Shown: in pieces, positions 49,401-57,457 of the stretch
Layout of the letters: each line of letters begins with the position of its first letter
Numbering within the stretch: the stretch's first letter is position 1
Assembly: GCF_003008425.1 (NCBI RefSeq)
Contig: NZ_PXOQ01000007.1
Coordinates: 1,078,419-1,142,418, forward strand
Direction of reading: 5' to 3'
DNA: 64,000 nucleotides
Source: Aurantibacter aestuarii
Lineage (GTDB): Bacteria; Bacteroidota; Bacteroidia; Flavobacteriales; Flavobacteriaceae
Program-made: the position numbers and the translations under genes
Notes under the pieces: model-generated
Databases searched by the model: none
Told to the model about the DNA's origin: nothing
The model's input: the letters and a program-made list of their open reading frames with translations, nothing else

Positions 49401-49643
49401 GCAGGGTTAGCACCATTATTATTAGAAAAAAGCCGACAAGCACAATTTTTAAAACCTATGGCTATTTCAATATCTTTTGGTATTGCTTATGCCACAATAC
49501 TAACCTTGTTGGTTTTACCTTTATTTTTAGCTTTCAGTAATAACATTAAAACTGGTGCTAAATGGTTAGCTACCGGTAATAAAGTAACAAAAGAAGAAGT
49601 AGAACGTGCTATTAAAGAACAAAAAGAAGATGATGAACATTAG
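46446..49643 (+). CDS. RND-family efflux transporter (AcrB/MdtBC-type)
   Basis: Inner-membrane proton-driven pump. 1065 residues with twelve predicted helices and two large periplasmic loops. Visible: FPLVDSKIINVAITYPGASPQEIE, the helix-4 motif GILVDDGIVIAEN with the proton-relay aspartate pair, and the repeat equivalent GIMVNDGLVFIGKFN. The second half has one Asp where the first has two. The substrate cannot be predicted. It ends inside the start of the TolC-like gene. Confidence 0.94.
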   Translation: MRKIITYFIKHHVAVNIFILAFVVFGLVGWFSLKSSFFPLVDSKIINVAITYPGASPQEIEEGIVLQIEDNLKGLEGVDRVTSVSRENSGTITVEIEKGENIDFMLLEVKNAVDRVPSFPTGMEPLVVSKRDEVRQTISFAISGDNIPLATLKQLGRQVENDLRAIDGISQIEVTGYPAEEIEIAVNETDLLAYNITFNDVSQAVSTANILVTGGTIKTDAEEFLIRANNKSYYGDELSNIIVKASADGKVVRLKDVAVVRDRFSETPNATYFNQQLAVNVTVTSTNNEDLVSSAEKVKEYIETYNAKYNNVQLNVVRDLSITLKQRTALLAENAVVGMLLVLLFLSLFLNTRLAFWVAFGLPISFLGMFIFAGQFDVTINVLSLFGMIIVIGILVDDGIVIAENIYQHYEKGKTPIQAAIDGTMEVIPPVVSAIITTLLAFSLFLFLDSRIGEFFSEVSVIVILTLVVSLVEALIILPAHLAHSKALRKQTVEENPSKIKLFFNKMRVVNQFGDSIMSFLRDKVYSPALNFVLKFKMLSLGIFVGLLILTFGSMGGGIIGVTLFPSIASDTVTIELEMPNGTNEKVTDSIISMIEEKSFIVNKELTEEYLKGTGKELFENTILTLSSSSSARLQINMLPGEERPDAIKSDLVANRLRELVGPVIGTERLNFGSGGNFGGSPVSVSLLSNNIDELKAAKVELKSVLESNPLLKDVSDNDPAGIKEIRLELKESAYLLGLDLRTIMSQIRAGFFGVQAQRFQRGQDEIRVWVRYDRENRSSITDLDDMRIVAPNGERVTLKDIATYDIVRGDVAINHLEGQREIQVSADLKDPSSSATDILADIKSNTIKDIQSKYPTITASFEGQNREASKLSSSIGYAGSIILALIYITIAFTFRSYSQPILLLLLVPFSLTAVAWGHWLLGFPVNILSLLGIIALIGIMVNDGLVFIGKFNTNLKEGLKFDDALLEAGKSRFRAIFLTSLTTIAGLAPLLLEKSRQAQFLKPMAISISFGIAYATILTLLVLPLFLAFSNNIKTGAKWLATGNKVTKEEVERAIKEQKEDDEH

Positions 49644-50946
49644 GACTTTTTTAATTTTATTATGCAGTTGCTTTTTGCAAATAGGTATTGCTCAAGAATT
49701 AATTTCGCCACAGCAAGCGGTAGATTTAACATTAAGCAACAATTACGGCATAAAAATTTCAAATCAGGATGTGGAACTGGCAGAAAATAATGCAAAATTG
49801 TTAAACTCAGGGTTTTTGCCAACCCTAACAGGAAATGCGGGATCTACTTTTAATATTGACAATACCGAAGCAGAATTTTCCGATGGTCGGGTAACAAAAC
49901 TAACCAATGCTGAAAGTTCTCGTTATAATGCGTCATTAAACCTAAACTACATCTTATTTGATGGTTTGGGGAGAGCTTATAATTATAAGAGATTAAAAGA
50001 ACAGTATAACTTAACGGAATTACAGGCAAGAGAGACTATAGAGAATACCATTATCCAGCTATTTACAGTCTATTACGATGTGGCAAAATTTTCGGAAAAC
50101 TTGGAGGCACAAGAGGAAACGTTATTAATCTCTAAAGACCGTTTAACTAGATCCGAATATCAGTTTGAGTATGGGCAGAATACCAAATTAGTTGTTTTAA
50201 ATGCTCAGGTAGATATTAATAATGATAGTATAAGCATTATAACCACAAGACAACAACTTAACAACACTAAAAGAGATTTAGCTTTTATTTTAGGGCAAAG
50301 TGATAATAATTTCGATGTTTCTACCAATTTTGAACTGAATGGACTTTTAGATAAAAGCACACTTCTAGAGCAAAGTAAAACTAAAAACATAGCACTATTA
50401 CAAACCGAAAAAAATATAGATATTAATGAGCTAACTATTAAAGCCAATCGTTCTGGGTATTTGCCTACGGTAGGTTTGGTGGGGACTTATGGCTGGAATA
50501 GAAATAATAACAATGCAGCTTCGTTTGTGGCAGTATCTACTAATACAGGTCTATCTGGAGGCATAAATTTAAGCTGGAATTTATTTGATGGCGGAACAAC
50601 CATCACACAAGTAAAAAATGCTAAAATCAATTTAGATACTCAAAAGCTGTTAAAAGAGCAATTGCTTCTGGATATTGAGCGTAATTTTAATAATGCGTGG
50701 GACGATTATACCAACAAGCTTCTTATTTACAAAGTACAATCTGAAAACATACGTACAGCAAAAAGTAATTTTGAGCGTACCGAAGAAAAATTTAAAATAG
50801 GACAAGTTAACTCTATCGAATTTAGACAGGCACAATTAAACTTATTAAATGCAGAGCTCTTACAAACTCAGGCAAAATATGATGCTAAACTGTCGGAATT
50901 AGTCGTGTTGCAATTAAGTGGGGAATTATTAAACACAGCGTTTTAA
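49630..50946 (+). CDS. TolC-family outer-membrane efflux protein
   Basis: Outer-membrane channel for the adjacent pump. 438 residues starting at the ATG at 49630 (the next codon is also ATG); it overlaps the transporter end by 14 nt. Signal peptide MNIRTFLILLCSCFLQIGIAQ. Two copies of the helical TolC repeat, with long amphipathic helices ending in IGQVNSIEFRQAQLNLLNAELL. Confidence 0.93.
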   Translation: MMNIRTFLILLCSCFLQIGIAQELISPQQAVDLTLSNNYGIKISNQDVELAENNAKLLNSGFLPTLTGNAGSTFNIDNTEAEFSDGRVTKLTNAESSRYNASLNLNYILFDGLGRAYNYKRLKEQYNLTELQARETIENTIIQLFTVYYDVAKFSENLEAQEETLLISKDRLTRSEYQFEYGQNTKLVVLNAQVDINNDSISIITTRQQLNNTKRDLAFILGQSDNNFDVSTNFELNGLLDKSTLLEQSKTKNIALLQTEKNIDINELTIKANRSGYLPTVGLVGTYGWNRNNNNAASFVAVSTNTGLSGGINLSWNLFDGGTTITQVKNAKINLDTQKLLKEQLLLDIERNFNNAWDDYTNKLLIYKVQSENIRTAKSNFERTEEKFKIGQVNSIEFRQAQLNLLNAELLQTQAKYDAKLSELVVLQLSGELLNTAF

Positions 50947-50947
50947 G

Positions 50948-51130
50948 ATGTTAGAGCATTTTTTTCAGTGTCCATATTGTTGGGAAGATATTTCGATGCT
51001 TTTAGATCGAAGTGTTCGAGTACAAACCTACGTAGAAGATTGTGAGGTATGTTGTAATCCTATTGAGCTAACACCTCAATTTGAAGACAACGAGTTAGTT
51101 AGCTTTAGAGCCGAAAATATTGAGCAATAA
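50948..51130 (+). CDS. CPxCG-type small zinc-ribbon protein
   Basis: 60 residues, 1 nt after the TolC-like stop. Cys pairs QCPYCWED and DCEVCCNP form a four-cysteine zinc site; no other feature. This Cys-rich CPxCG protein is common in gammaproteobacteria and Bacteroidota and has no established function. It may only be a passenger of the efflux operon. Confidence 0.85.
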   Translation: MLEHFFQCPYCWEDISMLLDRSVRVQTYVEDCEVCCNPIELTPQFEDNELVSFRAENIEQ

Positions 51131-51144
51131 TTTAGTAAAAATAT

Positions 51145-51174
51145 TTGTTTTTTTAAAAAAGCATCGTATATTTG
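51145..51174 (+). promoter_or_regulatory. Promoter of tRNA-fMet
   Basis: TTG at 51145-51147 and TATATTTG at 51167-51174 with exactly 19 nt between, the best promoter match in the window. Transcription would start about 51178-51181, with a leader of about 56 nt before the tRNA. Confidence 0.8.
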
Positions 51175-51236
51175 CAGTCCACAATAATCGTATCGGCATT
51201 ATGAACCGAATTAAAAACAAAAATTGTGATATAAAT

Positions 51237-51309
<73 letters not shown>

Positions 51310-51323
51310 CAAGGTTGAAAAAC

Positions 51324-51357
51324 AGCGTTTTAAGAGCAATTTTAAAACGCTTTTTTT
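51324..51357 (+). terminator. Terminator between tRNA-fMet and integrase
   Basis: Stem AGCGTTTTAA / TTTTAAAACGCT with loop GAGCAA and eight T. The integrase ATG at 51358 immediately follows the T-run, so transcripts from the tRNA promoter should not reach the integrase, and no ribosome site fits between. Confidence 0.8.
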
Positions 51358-52689
51358 ATGAGTAAATATTTGATTGAGTACACAATTGAGGACAATATTA
51401 TGAGTGACCCTATTCGCTTTAAATACAACAACATAATTGACAGCTTAGTTAAAAAAGTAGATATTTCCCCTAAAGATTACAAGGATAAAAAAAACTTAAA
51501 TAAACGCTGGGTTGTATATTTTCGATACCAAACAGCTAGTTCTGATAAGAAAAAAAAATATTCTAAAGCTAGTTATAAAATAAACAGCCAATACATTGAA
51601 GTTAATAGGATAAACGACCATAAAGAAAAAATTAAGCATATAGAATTTTTGAAAAATGCTATAATTTTTCAATTGAAAAACGATACACGTTTTGTATTAA
51701 CACTTGTTTACGGAAAGGAAGAAGCAATTAAGCGTTATCCTAATGCTTTTAGTAAACATAGTGATGTTACTGAACCTACAACAGTAGAAAATGCCTTAGA
51801 AAAGGTATTAGCCACTAAAAAAGACTTATCAAGCACATACTACAACGACCTTAAGTCTATTAAAAACAGATTTATTAAATATGTTGGTTCTAATAAAAAT
51901 GAGCCGACCAGCTATTTAACCAAAAAAATAATTGTGAGTTTTTTAAACGATGTTACAGTTGGTAAGTCTTCAAGAACTTACAATAATATTAAAACTAATT
52001 TAAAGACACTTTTAGAGGGGTTAAAAGACTTAGATTATATCGAACGTAATTTTTTAGACGGTGTAAAGAACAAACAGACAAAAGCAAAACGTAATGTAGC
52101 ATTTACTATTGAACAAAAGGAATTTATTTTTAAAGAAGCTAAAAAACATGATGAACTATTATATTTTTTTCTGCTACATGTATATTACGAATTAATGCGC
52201 CCTCAAACAGTTGTTAGAATTAAAGTAAAGGACATTGACTTAAAGAGCATGATGTTTAAAACTAATACTAAAACTGGTAAATTTAATAAGTTAATATTAA
52301 AGCCACTACATGACGAATTTTACAGTAAACTAAATCTATCTAGCGCAAACAAAGAACATTATATTTTTGGCTTAAATAATTTTATTACTGAATGGAGTGC
52401 TAAAGATGAAAACAGACGACAAAATTATACAGACCGATTTAAGAAAATAATTAAAGATCCTTATTTTAAAAATTCTGAATACACTATTTATAGTTTAAGG
52501 CATACCGCTATTGGCGTTGCGTTTAAAAATAAGTGTCAAGAACTACAGCAACAAAAGGTTTATAATTATAAAAAAGAAGCTGTTAAATGGATCATGCAAT
52601 TTACAGAGCATAAAACAGAAGATGAAACTTTAATTTATTTACGTGGTATTAGTACAGATATTGTAGAGGATTGGAGTAATTATTTGTGA
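51358..52689 (+). CDS. int: Tyrosine-type site-specific integrase
   Basis: 443 residues. The N-terminal part (about 1-140) is an arm-binding/unknown region rich in Lys and Tyr; a SAM-like core-binding domain follows (about 150-240). The catalytic domain has Arg in ELMRPQTVVRIKVKDID, the box SLRHTAIG with His and Arg, and a terminal Tyr in HKTEDETLIYLRG. I keep the ATG at 51358, but it follows a terminator T-run; 51400 (MSDPIRF) is the plausible real start. It is the only + gene of the element. Confidence 0.9.
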   Translation: MSKYLIEYTIEDNIMSDPIRFKYNNIIDSLVKKVDISPKDYKDKKNLNKRWVVYFRYQTASSDKKKKYSKASYKINSQYIEVNRINDHKEKIKHIEFLKNAIIFQLKNDTRFVLTLVYGKEEAIKRYPNAFSKHSDVTEPTTVENALEKVLATKKDLSSTYYNDLKSIKNRFIKYVGSNKNEPTSYLTKKIIVSFLNDVTVGKSSRTYNNIKTNLKTLLEGLKDLDYIERNFLDGVKNKQTKAKRNVAFTIEQKEFIFKEAKKHDELLYFFLLHVYYELMRPQTVVRIKVKDIDLKSMMFKTNTKTGKFNKLILKPLHDEFYSKLNLSSANKEHYIFGLNNFITEWSAKDENRRQNYTDRFKKIIKDPYFKNSEYTIYSLRHTAIGVAFKNKCQELQQQKVYNYKKEAVKWIMQFTEHKTEDETLIYLRGISTDIVEDWSNYL

Positions 52690-52712
52690 TATTTTAATTT
52701 TTTATTAATAAA

Positions 52713-52743
52713 AAAACGCCGTTTAATTTAAACGGCGTTTTTA
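52713..52743. terminator. Terminator after integrase
   Basis: Palindromic stem AAAACGCCGTTTAA / TTAAACGGCGTTTT, T-rich on both strands. It separates the + integrase from the minus genes that end here. Confidence 0.85.
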
Positions 52744-52744
52744 A

Positions 52745-52894
52745 TTATTTTTTATTTTTCTTAATTAAATATAAAACTGCGCTTATACATCCAAAGGCTA
52801 AAATTAAATACTGTACAATTAAGAACTTATCTTCTTTATCTAAGATTTGAATTAGTATCAAAATAATGAACAGCACTACAATAATAATTCTCAT
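52745..52894 (-). CDS. Small two-helix membrane protein (49 aa)
   Basis: ATG at 52894, stop at 52745. Begins MRIIIVVLFIILILIQIL, then a charged turn DKEDK and a second helix FLIVQYLILAFGCISAVLYLI, ending in Lys-rich KKNKK. Likely inner membrane; holin-like in size and shape, though without a lysin beside it. It lies 11 nt beyond the lipoprotein gene, so probably one transcript with it. Confidence 0.6.
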   Translation of the reverse strand: MRIIIVVLFIILILIQILDKEDKFLIVQYLILAFGCISAVLYLIKKNKK

Positions 52895-52905
52895 AAATTA
52901 ATCTT

Positions 52906-53562
52906 TTAGTGGTTGCCTAGACAAGCGTCATAATCATGAAATGCATCTTCTGAGCACATTATAAACAATACCATGGCTGACCCAGCACCAGTTACTAGAC
53001 CTACACCACTTGTAAAAACGCCAACAACGGCAGACATTCCCATTGATACAACCCAATTTCTTTTACATCTACCAAGGGCTGAATCATAAGCGTTTTCACA
53101 AGGTCCAGCTGGAACATTTGCAGAAAGTCTGTTGTATTCGTTATTAACCTCTCTGATAAAATCATCTTCAATTTCCTCTATACTCTCAAATCCAGAATCA
53201 ATTATAAATTGAGAAATGATATCCTTACTCTCAATCATTAACGTTGATATTTCGACTGATTTTACGATATTTGAATCTGATAAAAATTGTTCTAGTTGAG
53301 AGTATTCTAAGTCAATAGGAATGTTAGACAAATAATTCATATCAATAGATTTTTCTTCTGATATTAATGAATAAACTTCCAAGCTTTTTGCTACGTGAAT
53401 TTTAGCAACTTCTTGCAGAGTTAAAGTATTTCTCTGGTTAGCATTGAATAAATTTATCTTATCATTAGAAATAACAGATTCATTTTGTAAAACATCATCG
53501 TTTTTACTACAAGAAATAAATAAAGTTAAAATAATTAACAAAGAGCTAAATTTTGTTTTCAT
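52906..53562 (-). CDS. Prophage-borne lipoprotein, possible lysogenic conversion gene
   Basis: 218 residues. Lipoprotein signal MKTKFSSLLIILTLFISCS (Cys18), acidic helical body (about 25-150), then PAGPCENAYDSALGRCKRNW with two Cys, a Gly/Ala/Val-rich hydrophobic segment (MGMSAVVGVFTSGVGLVTGAGSAMVLFIMC, about 175-205) and Cys/His-rich end. It is separated from the phage operon by a terminator and expressed in the prophage, so it may be a host-surface modifier (superinfection exclusion or toxin-like). No family recognised. Confidence 0.65.
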   Translation of the reverse strand: MKTKFSSLLIILTLFISCSKNDDVLQNESVISNDKINLFNANQRNTLTLQEVAKIHVAKSLEVYSLISEEKSIDMNYLSNIPIDLEYSQLEQFLSDSNIVKSVEISTLMIESKDIISQFIIDSGFESIEEIEDDFIREVNNEYNRLSANVPAGPCENAYDSALGRCKRNWVVSMGMSAVVGVFTSGVGLVTGAGSAMVLFIMCSEDAFHDYDACLGNH

Positions 53563-53673
53563 AAATTATATATTTTAAAATTCATTTAAAATTAAATTTA
53601 GGAAAATAATTAAATTTGTTTTTAACAAAAATTTAATATTATGCTTTTAATAATTTTTTGAAGAAAAAAAAAT

Positions 53674-53697
53674 ACCGCCCATTACAGGCGGTTTTTA
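53674..53697. terminator. Terminator after polyvalent ATPase gene
   Basis: Stem ACCGCC / GGCGGT around CATTACA with A/T runs on both sides; on the minus strand it follows the stop at 53720 and ends with a long T-run. Confidence 0.75.
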
Positions 53698-53719
53698 ACA
53701 AACTAATCAAACTAACAAA

Positions 53720-56359
53720 CTATACGATTTCGTAATTAATTTCTTTTAATGGTATAGCGTTGCTATTTTCGTCTATAAGCGAGAAGCTGGCAACGTTTAA
53801 TTTTGTTTCATGTATTGGCGTTGTTGCATATCTGTTTTTATCATGGTACAGATAATTTTCGGTAAAATCGTTTTCTTTTTCAATAAACGTAATTATATCG
53901 CCGTCAAACTCTGCGTCGCTTCCACCTCGCATTTTACCGCTACTGGTTAATTGAAAAATGATAACGAATAATTTACCTTTAAACTTTTTGCGTAAATCAT
54001 TATCCAGATCAAAACCTTTTAGGTATTGCCAAAGCTTTTTCATACTATCAACAAAAATGACATCTGCATTTTCAATATCTTTTAAAAAATCGTTTATATT
54101 TTCCCTTGAATAGTTAGGCGCATAAATTAACTCTTTTGCTTTATCACTTAAAAATTGGTCTGCCTTTTTTTCAAACAAATAACTTTCTGGGTGTTCCTCT
54201 AATGAAGCAAAGAGCGTTTTATAACCACTTTCAGAAAAGGCGTTCATCATTTTAAAAACTGCTGTTGTTTTACCAGAACCAGCTGGCGCACTTAAAGTCA
54301 TAACTGCGCTTTCATGTTCTTGTATTTCAACTTTACCTAAAAAATCTTGTAAATCTTTGTGTTCCGGTAACAACTCAAAAAATTGGCGTTGTTGGTTGTT
54401 ACTTCTATTAGATAAAGAGCCGTTTAAACCTTTTTTAAGATTATTTTTAGGAACTGAATTTGATTTTTTTGTATTTTTGTTTTTAGAAAGTGATATTTTT
54501 CCACCGTCAGATGTTTTGCTGATTACCAGCGCATCGGGAGATTTATCACTTTCTTTTTTTGTTTTACCTATTTCGTAAGTTTTAAAATGAGTTTCACGAT
54601 TTTTGTAAAGAACTATTGAAATTCTTACGTGTCGTTGTTTGTTATCAATTACAACTTTCGATTTAAAGTTTAGGTACCCTAAAACGTCTTTTTTATCGGT
54701 TGGTTTTGGGTTCCCGAAATTGTTGTATGTCGAACTTTTTATTAATTCTTCTATTTTTTTAACTACAACAACTTTTTCCGAATAAATAGGCTTTAATAAT
54801 TTGCCTTTAGCTTTACTTACAAACTCAATATTTTTAAGGAAGTTTGAAGCTGGAATTTTTTTGCCTTTTAAATGTGTTTCGTAATACGTTTTTAAAAATT
54901 CTCGTAATTCTGAAACCGTCATTTTTTTAAAATCTTCAGTAGAAAAATTTAATTGTTTGTTAGCACCAAATAAGCCGTATTGCCCATTTTCATCTACTTT
55001 TGTTTTTTTCTGTTTTAGTTTGCTTGCAATTTTTTTTGAAGCTTTTATAGTCGCCTTTTTAACTGGCTCAGGTTCTTTTTTTTCTTTTGCTGAAGCTTTT
55101 AAACTTTCTAAATATTTTGGGTTTCCGTTTTCGTCGTACTGGAGAATAAAATCTGTTAATTTTTGAGCCTGTGTGCAAGCACGCATTACGAACTTATTAT
55201 CGTCTTTTATGTGTGTTAAGACGCTGTTCCAATTTTTAATGTATTCAGCATGATTTTTGTTATTATGAAAAATAATACCAGCTTCTGCACTTAAAAAAAC
55301 TGCGCCCCATTCGGCTATTAATTCTTCAAAAGCGTATTTTTTAGAGCCAAAACGACCAGTAAAATCTCTATCTAATCTGCTGGCTAATCCTGTAGAGTGA
55401 GATAATTCATGTAAAAATGTTCTGTAATAGTCTTGCGGTGTTTCAAAATCTACCAAATGTGGCATTTTTATTAAATCTCGCATAGGACTAAAACTAGCCT
55501 TGTCGCCACCAAAACTATAGCTAGGTGCTGGTTTCGGATAATTTTCTATAATAGCTTCTGGAATTTCTAAAACTTTGTTGTTTTTGCTTGTTGGCAATTC
55601 TTCTTCTATATATCCAATTTTAAAATTATCTAAATCAAAATCAATATTTTCAATGTCTGAACCGTTAAAAACATTATAATATTTAAGTATTGGTAATTCT
55701 TGAATAAGCATAGGGTTTATGTTATTCTTTTTAGCAAATTCACTAGCTTTTTTTGCGTTGTAAGTTCCAAAGTCTATATTTCTATCTGCTAATTGTATTT
55801 TGTATAAAACAGTAAAATAAACAACTGGAGAACCTTTTGAGCCTTTTTTTAGTTTACCGTTGTGTTTTTCTATCTGTTTAAATGTTAGAAAAAATGGATT
55901 TGGTAAAGGCTCAAAAGTGCTTAACAAAAACACGTTTACACCTCTATATCTTTTTTTGCTATCAAAATTAAATGGTATTAAATATCCAGTACCGTAGGCT
56001 TTAGCTTTCCACTTTTTTTTGTAACCAGTTCCAGAAGCTTCTTTTATTAAATTAAGCATACGTTTAGTTATCATATCGTAAATTTCAGACGGCGAAACTG
56101 CTTTAGCTAAACCAAAATCTTCATCTTCTTTGTCTGCTTTAGCTAAACCACTTAAAACATCTTTACTAGGGATTTCAAAAGCTTTGTTTATGGTTTCAAT
56201 TTCAAACTTTTTAGCATCTGGATTTTTTTCTAAAAGTGATTTAATTTTATTACTATAAAAAAATTGTTCGTCGGTTTTAAGTTGTTCGCATAATTCAATA
56301 AGATCTTCTCTATTTATTGCGCCGTTTAAACTGTTGTATTTTGAAATCGAATTTAGCAT
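53720..56359 (-). CDS. Polyvalent protein: ArdC-like/zincin metallopeptidase fused to RecA-like ATPase
   Basis: 879 residues, the largest gene of the element. About 90-190: an ArdC N-terminal domain (NPFFLTFKQIEKHNGKLKKGSKG). About 300-365: a zincin with HELSH (317-321) and FEELIAE downstream, as in mobile-element ArdC metallopeptidases. About 460-600: further domain resembling polyvalent-protein-associated modules. About 680-860: P-loop ATPase with APAGSGKTT (691-699), Walker B DVIFVDS (766-772) and FQLTSSGKMRGGSDAEFDGDII. The ATPase looks RecA/RadA-like, not a packaging ATPase. Ends the main minus-strand operon. Confidence 0.85.
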   Translation of the reverse strand: MLNSISKYNSLNGAINREDLIELCEQLKTDEQFFYSNKIKSLLEKNPDAKKFEIETINKAFEIPSKDVLSGLAKADKEDEDFGLAKAVSPSEIYDMITKRMLNLIKEASGTGYKKKWKAKAYGTGYLIPFNFDSKKRYRGVNVFLLSTFEPLPNPFFLTFKQIEKHNGKLKKGSKGSPVVYFTVLYKIQLADRNIDFGTYNAKKASEFAKKNNINPMLIQELPILKYYNVFNGSDIENIDFDLDNFKIGYIEEELPTSKNNKVLEIPEAIIENYPKPAPSYSFGGDKASFSPMRDLIKMPHLVDFETPQDYYRTFLHELSHSTGLASRLDRDFTGRFGSKKYAFEELIAEWGAVFLSAEAGIIFHNNKNHAEYIKNWNSVLTHIKDDNKFVMRACTQAQKLTDFILQYDENGNPKYLESLKASAKEKKEPEPVKKATIKASKKIASKLKQKKTKVDENGQYGLFGANKQLNFSTEDFKKMTVSELREFLKTYYETHLKGKKIPASNFLKNIEFVSKAKGKLLKPIYSEKVVVVKKIEELIKSSTYNNFGNPKPTDKKDVLGYLNFKSKVVIDNKQRHVRISIVLYKNRETHFKTYEIGKTKKESDKSPDALVISKTSDGGKISLSKNKNTKKSNSVPKNNLKKGLNGSLSNRSNNQQRQFFELLPEHKDLQDFLGKVEIQEHESAVMTLSAPAGSGKTTAVFKMMNAFSESGYKTLFASLEEHPESYLFEKKADQFLSDKAKELIYAPNYSRENINDFLKDIENADVIFVDSMKKLWQYLKGFDLDNDLRKKFKGKLFVIIFQLTSSGKMRGGSDAEFDGDIITFIEKENDFTENYLYHDKNRYATTPIHETKLNVASFSLIDENSNAIPLKEINYEIV

Positions 56360-56361
56360 GA

Positions 56362-56829
56362 TTAGAATGTGTAGTTTTTGCCTAAAGCGTTTATAGTTGG
56401 TTTGATTTGTATGTTTTGGTAATTACTAAATAGTTCAGTTATTACTTTAATAGAAACAGAAGTTAATGGAACATTAAAATCTATTTCTGGTGTTGTGTAT
56501 GTAGAGTTTGCTAATATTTCTATCTCGCTTAAATTTGGTGTTGCGTAACCTATATACAAACCTTTTGGTGTATAAAAGTCTAAGCGAGTTAAAGTAATTT
56601 TACCAGCGGTTTTAAGTACTAAATCTAATGCGCTGTTGTTTGTTATGTTTAAACTTACTTTACCACGTATAAGCTGGCTGTTAAAACCTAAATTTGAAAG
56701 TTTATTTAAGTTATAGGTTAAGTTGTTTAAGGCTAATTTATAGTCGTTTATTACTCTTGAAACTTTGTTTTTTGCTAAAAAATAAACTCCAGAAACCGTA
56801 AGCGCAGATATTATTAAAATATTTTTCAT
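56362..56829 (-). CDS. LEA14-like membrane-anchored protein
   Basis: 155 residues. N-terminal helix MKNILIISALTVSGVYFLAK (anchor), then a beta-sandwich with alternating hydrophobics: LIRGKVSLNITNNSALDLVL, TRLDFYTPKGLYIGYATP, TYTTPEIDFNVPLTS. The pattern resembles the LEA14/WHy type 2 domain. 2 nt before the ATPase gene and overlapping the spanin-like gene by 4 nt. Function unknown. Confidence 0.6.
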   Translation of the reverse strand: MKNILIISALTVSGVYFLAKNKVSRVINDYKLALNNLTYNLNKLSNLGFNSQLIRGKVSLNITNNSALDLVLKTAGKITLTRLDFYTPKGLYIGYATPNLSEIEILANSTYTTPEIDFNVPLTSVSIKVITELFSNYQNIQIKPTINALGKNYTF

Positions 56830-57455
56830 AAAAACAAGTTTTTTAAATAATGTCTAAGCAATAAATAAATAGCAAAAACAACTATTAAGATGATTAAGGT
56901 TTTAGTTAAAAATGGCGAACCACTTTTTTTTGTGGTTTTTGATTTACTATTTTTTTGTTGTTCCAGAACAGTTTTAAATTGTTTGTTTTGAGTTTCTAAT
57001 GCTTTTAGTTTAACTTCTATAGCTTCGGTTTGCTTCCTGGTTATTTCCAATTGACTTTCAAAAAAACTTATTTTTGTTTCTAATTCTTTACTATAGGTTT
57101 TAACGTTGCTAGTCTGGAAATTTACGTTTGCACCATTAGTTTTAATTAAAGTGTTGCCAACTTGCACAAATTTTTCTTTTCCAAATTCCGCAGTAATAGA
57201 ACCGTCTATAGTTGTGTTTTCGGTTTCGTCTGTTTTTTCTGTTGTTGTTGCCTGTTGGTTTGTAGAAGCTTCGTACTTTTTAATTGAATTTTCAATTTTT
57301 GTTAATTCATTTAAAAAGGCTTCGTTTTGCTTCGTTTCATTTGTGTTTACGGTTTCTTTAGTATAGTAATTTTCTTGTAACCAGTCTTTTTTTACAGTCT
57401 TACAACTGCAAAGTAGAAGCAAAGCTGAAAGCGTTATTTTGGATAGATTTTTCAT
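56826..57455 (-). CDS. Candidate unimolecular spanin
   Basis: 209 residues. Lipoprotein signal MKNLSKITLSALLLLCSCK (lipobox LCSC, Cys18) for the outer membrane, a central Thr/Glu-rich and coiled-coil region (about 110-175, with LETKISFFESQLEITRKQ), and a C-terminal transmembrane helix FLTKTLIILIVVFAIYLLL (about 182-200) for the inner membrane. One chain joining both membranes is the architecture of a unimolecular spanin, the last lysis step. It sits beside an M23 peptidase gene. Confidence 0.6.
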   Translation of the reverse strand: MKNLSKITLSALLLLCSCKTVKKDWLQENYYTKETVNTNETKQNEAFLNELTKIENSIKKYEASTNQQATTTEKTDETENTTIDGSITAEFGKEKFVQVGNTLIKTNGANVNFQTSNVKTYSKELETKISFFESQLEITRKQTEAIEVKLKALETQNKQFKTVLEQQKNSKSKTTKKSGSPFLTKTLIILIVVFAIYLLLRHYLKNLFL

Positions 57456-57457
57456 AA

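Noticed and set aside
53720-56359. Calling the P-loop ATPase a phage packaging ATPase
   Set aside because: The sequence context after Walker B (QLTSSGKMRGGSDAEFDGD) is like RecA/RadA rather than FtsK/HerA-type packaging motors; packaging ATPase may lie beyond the window.
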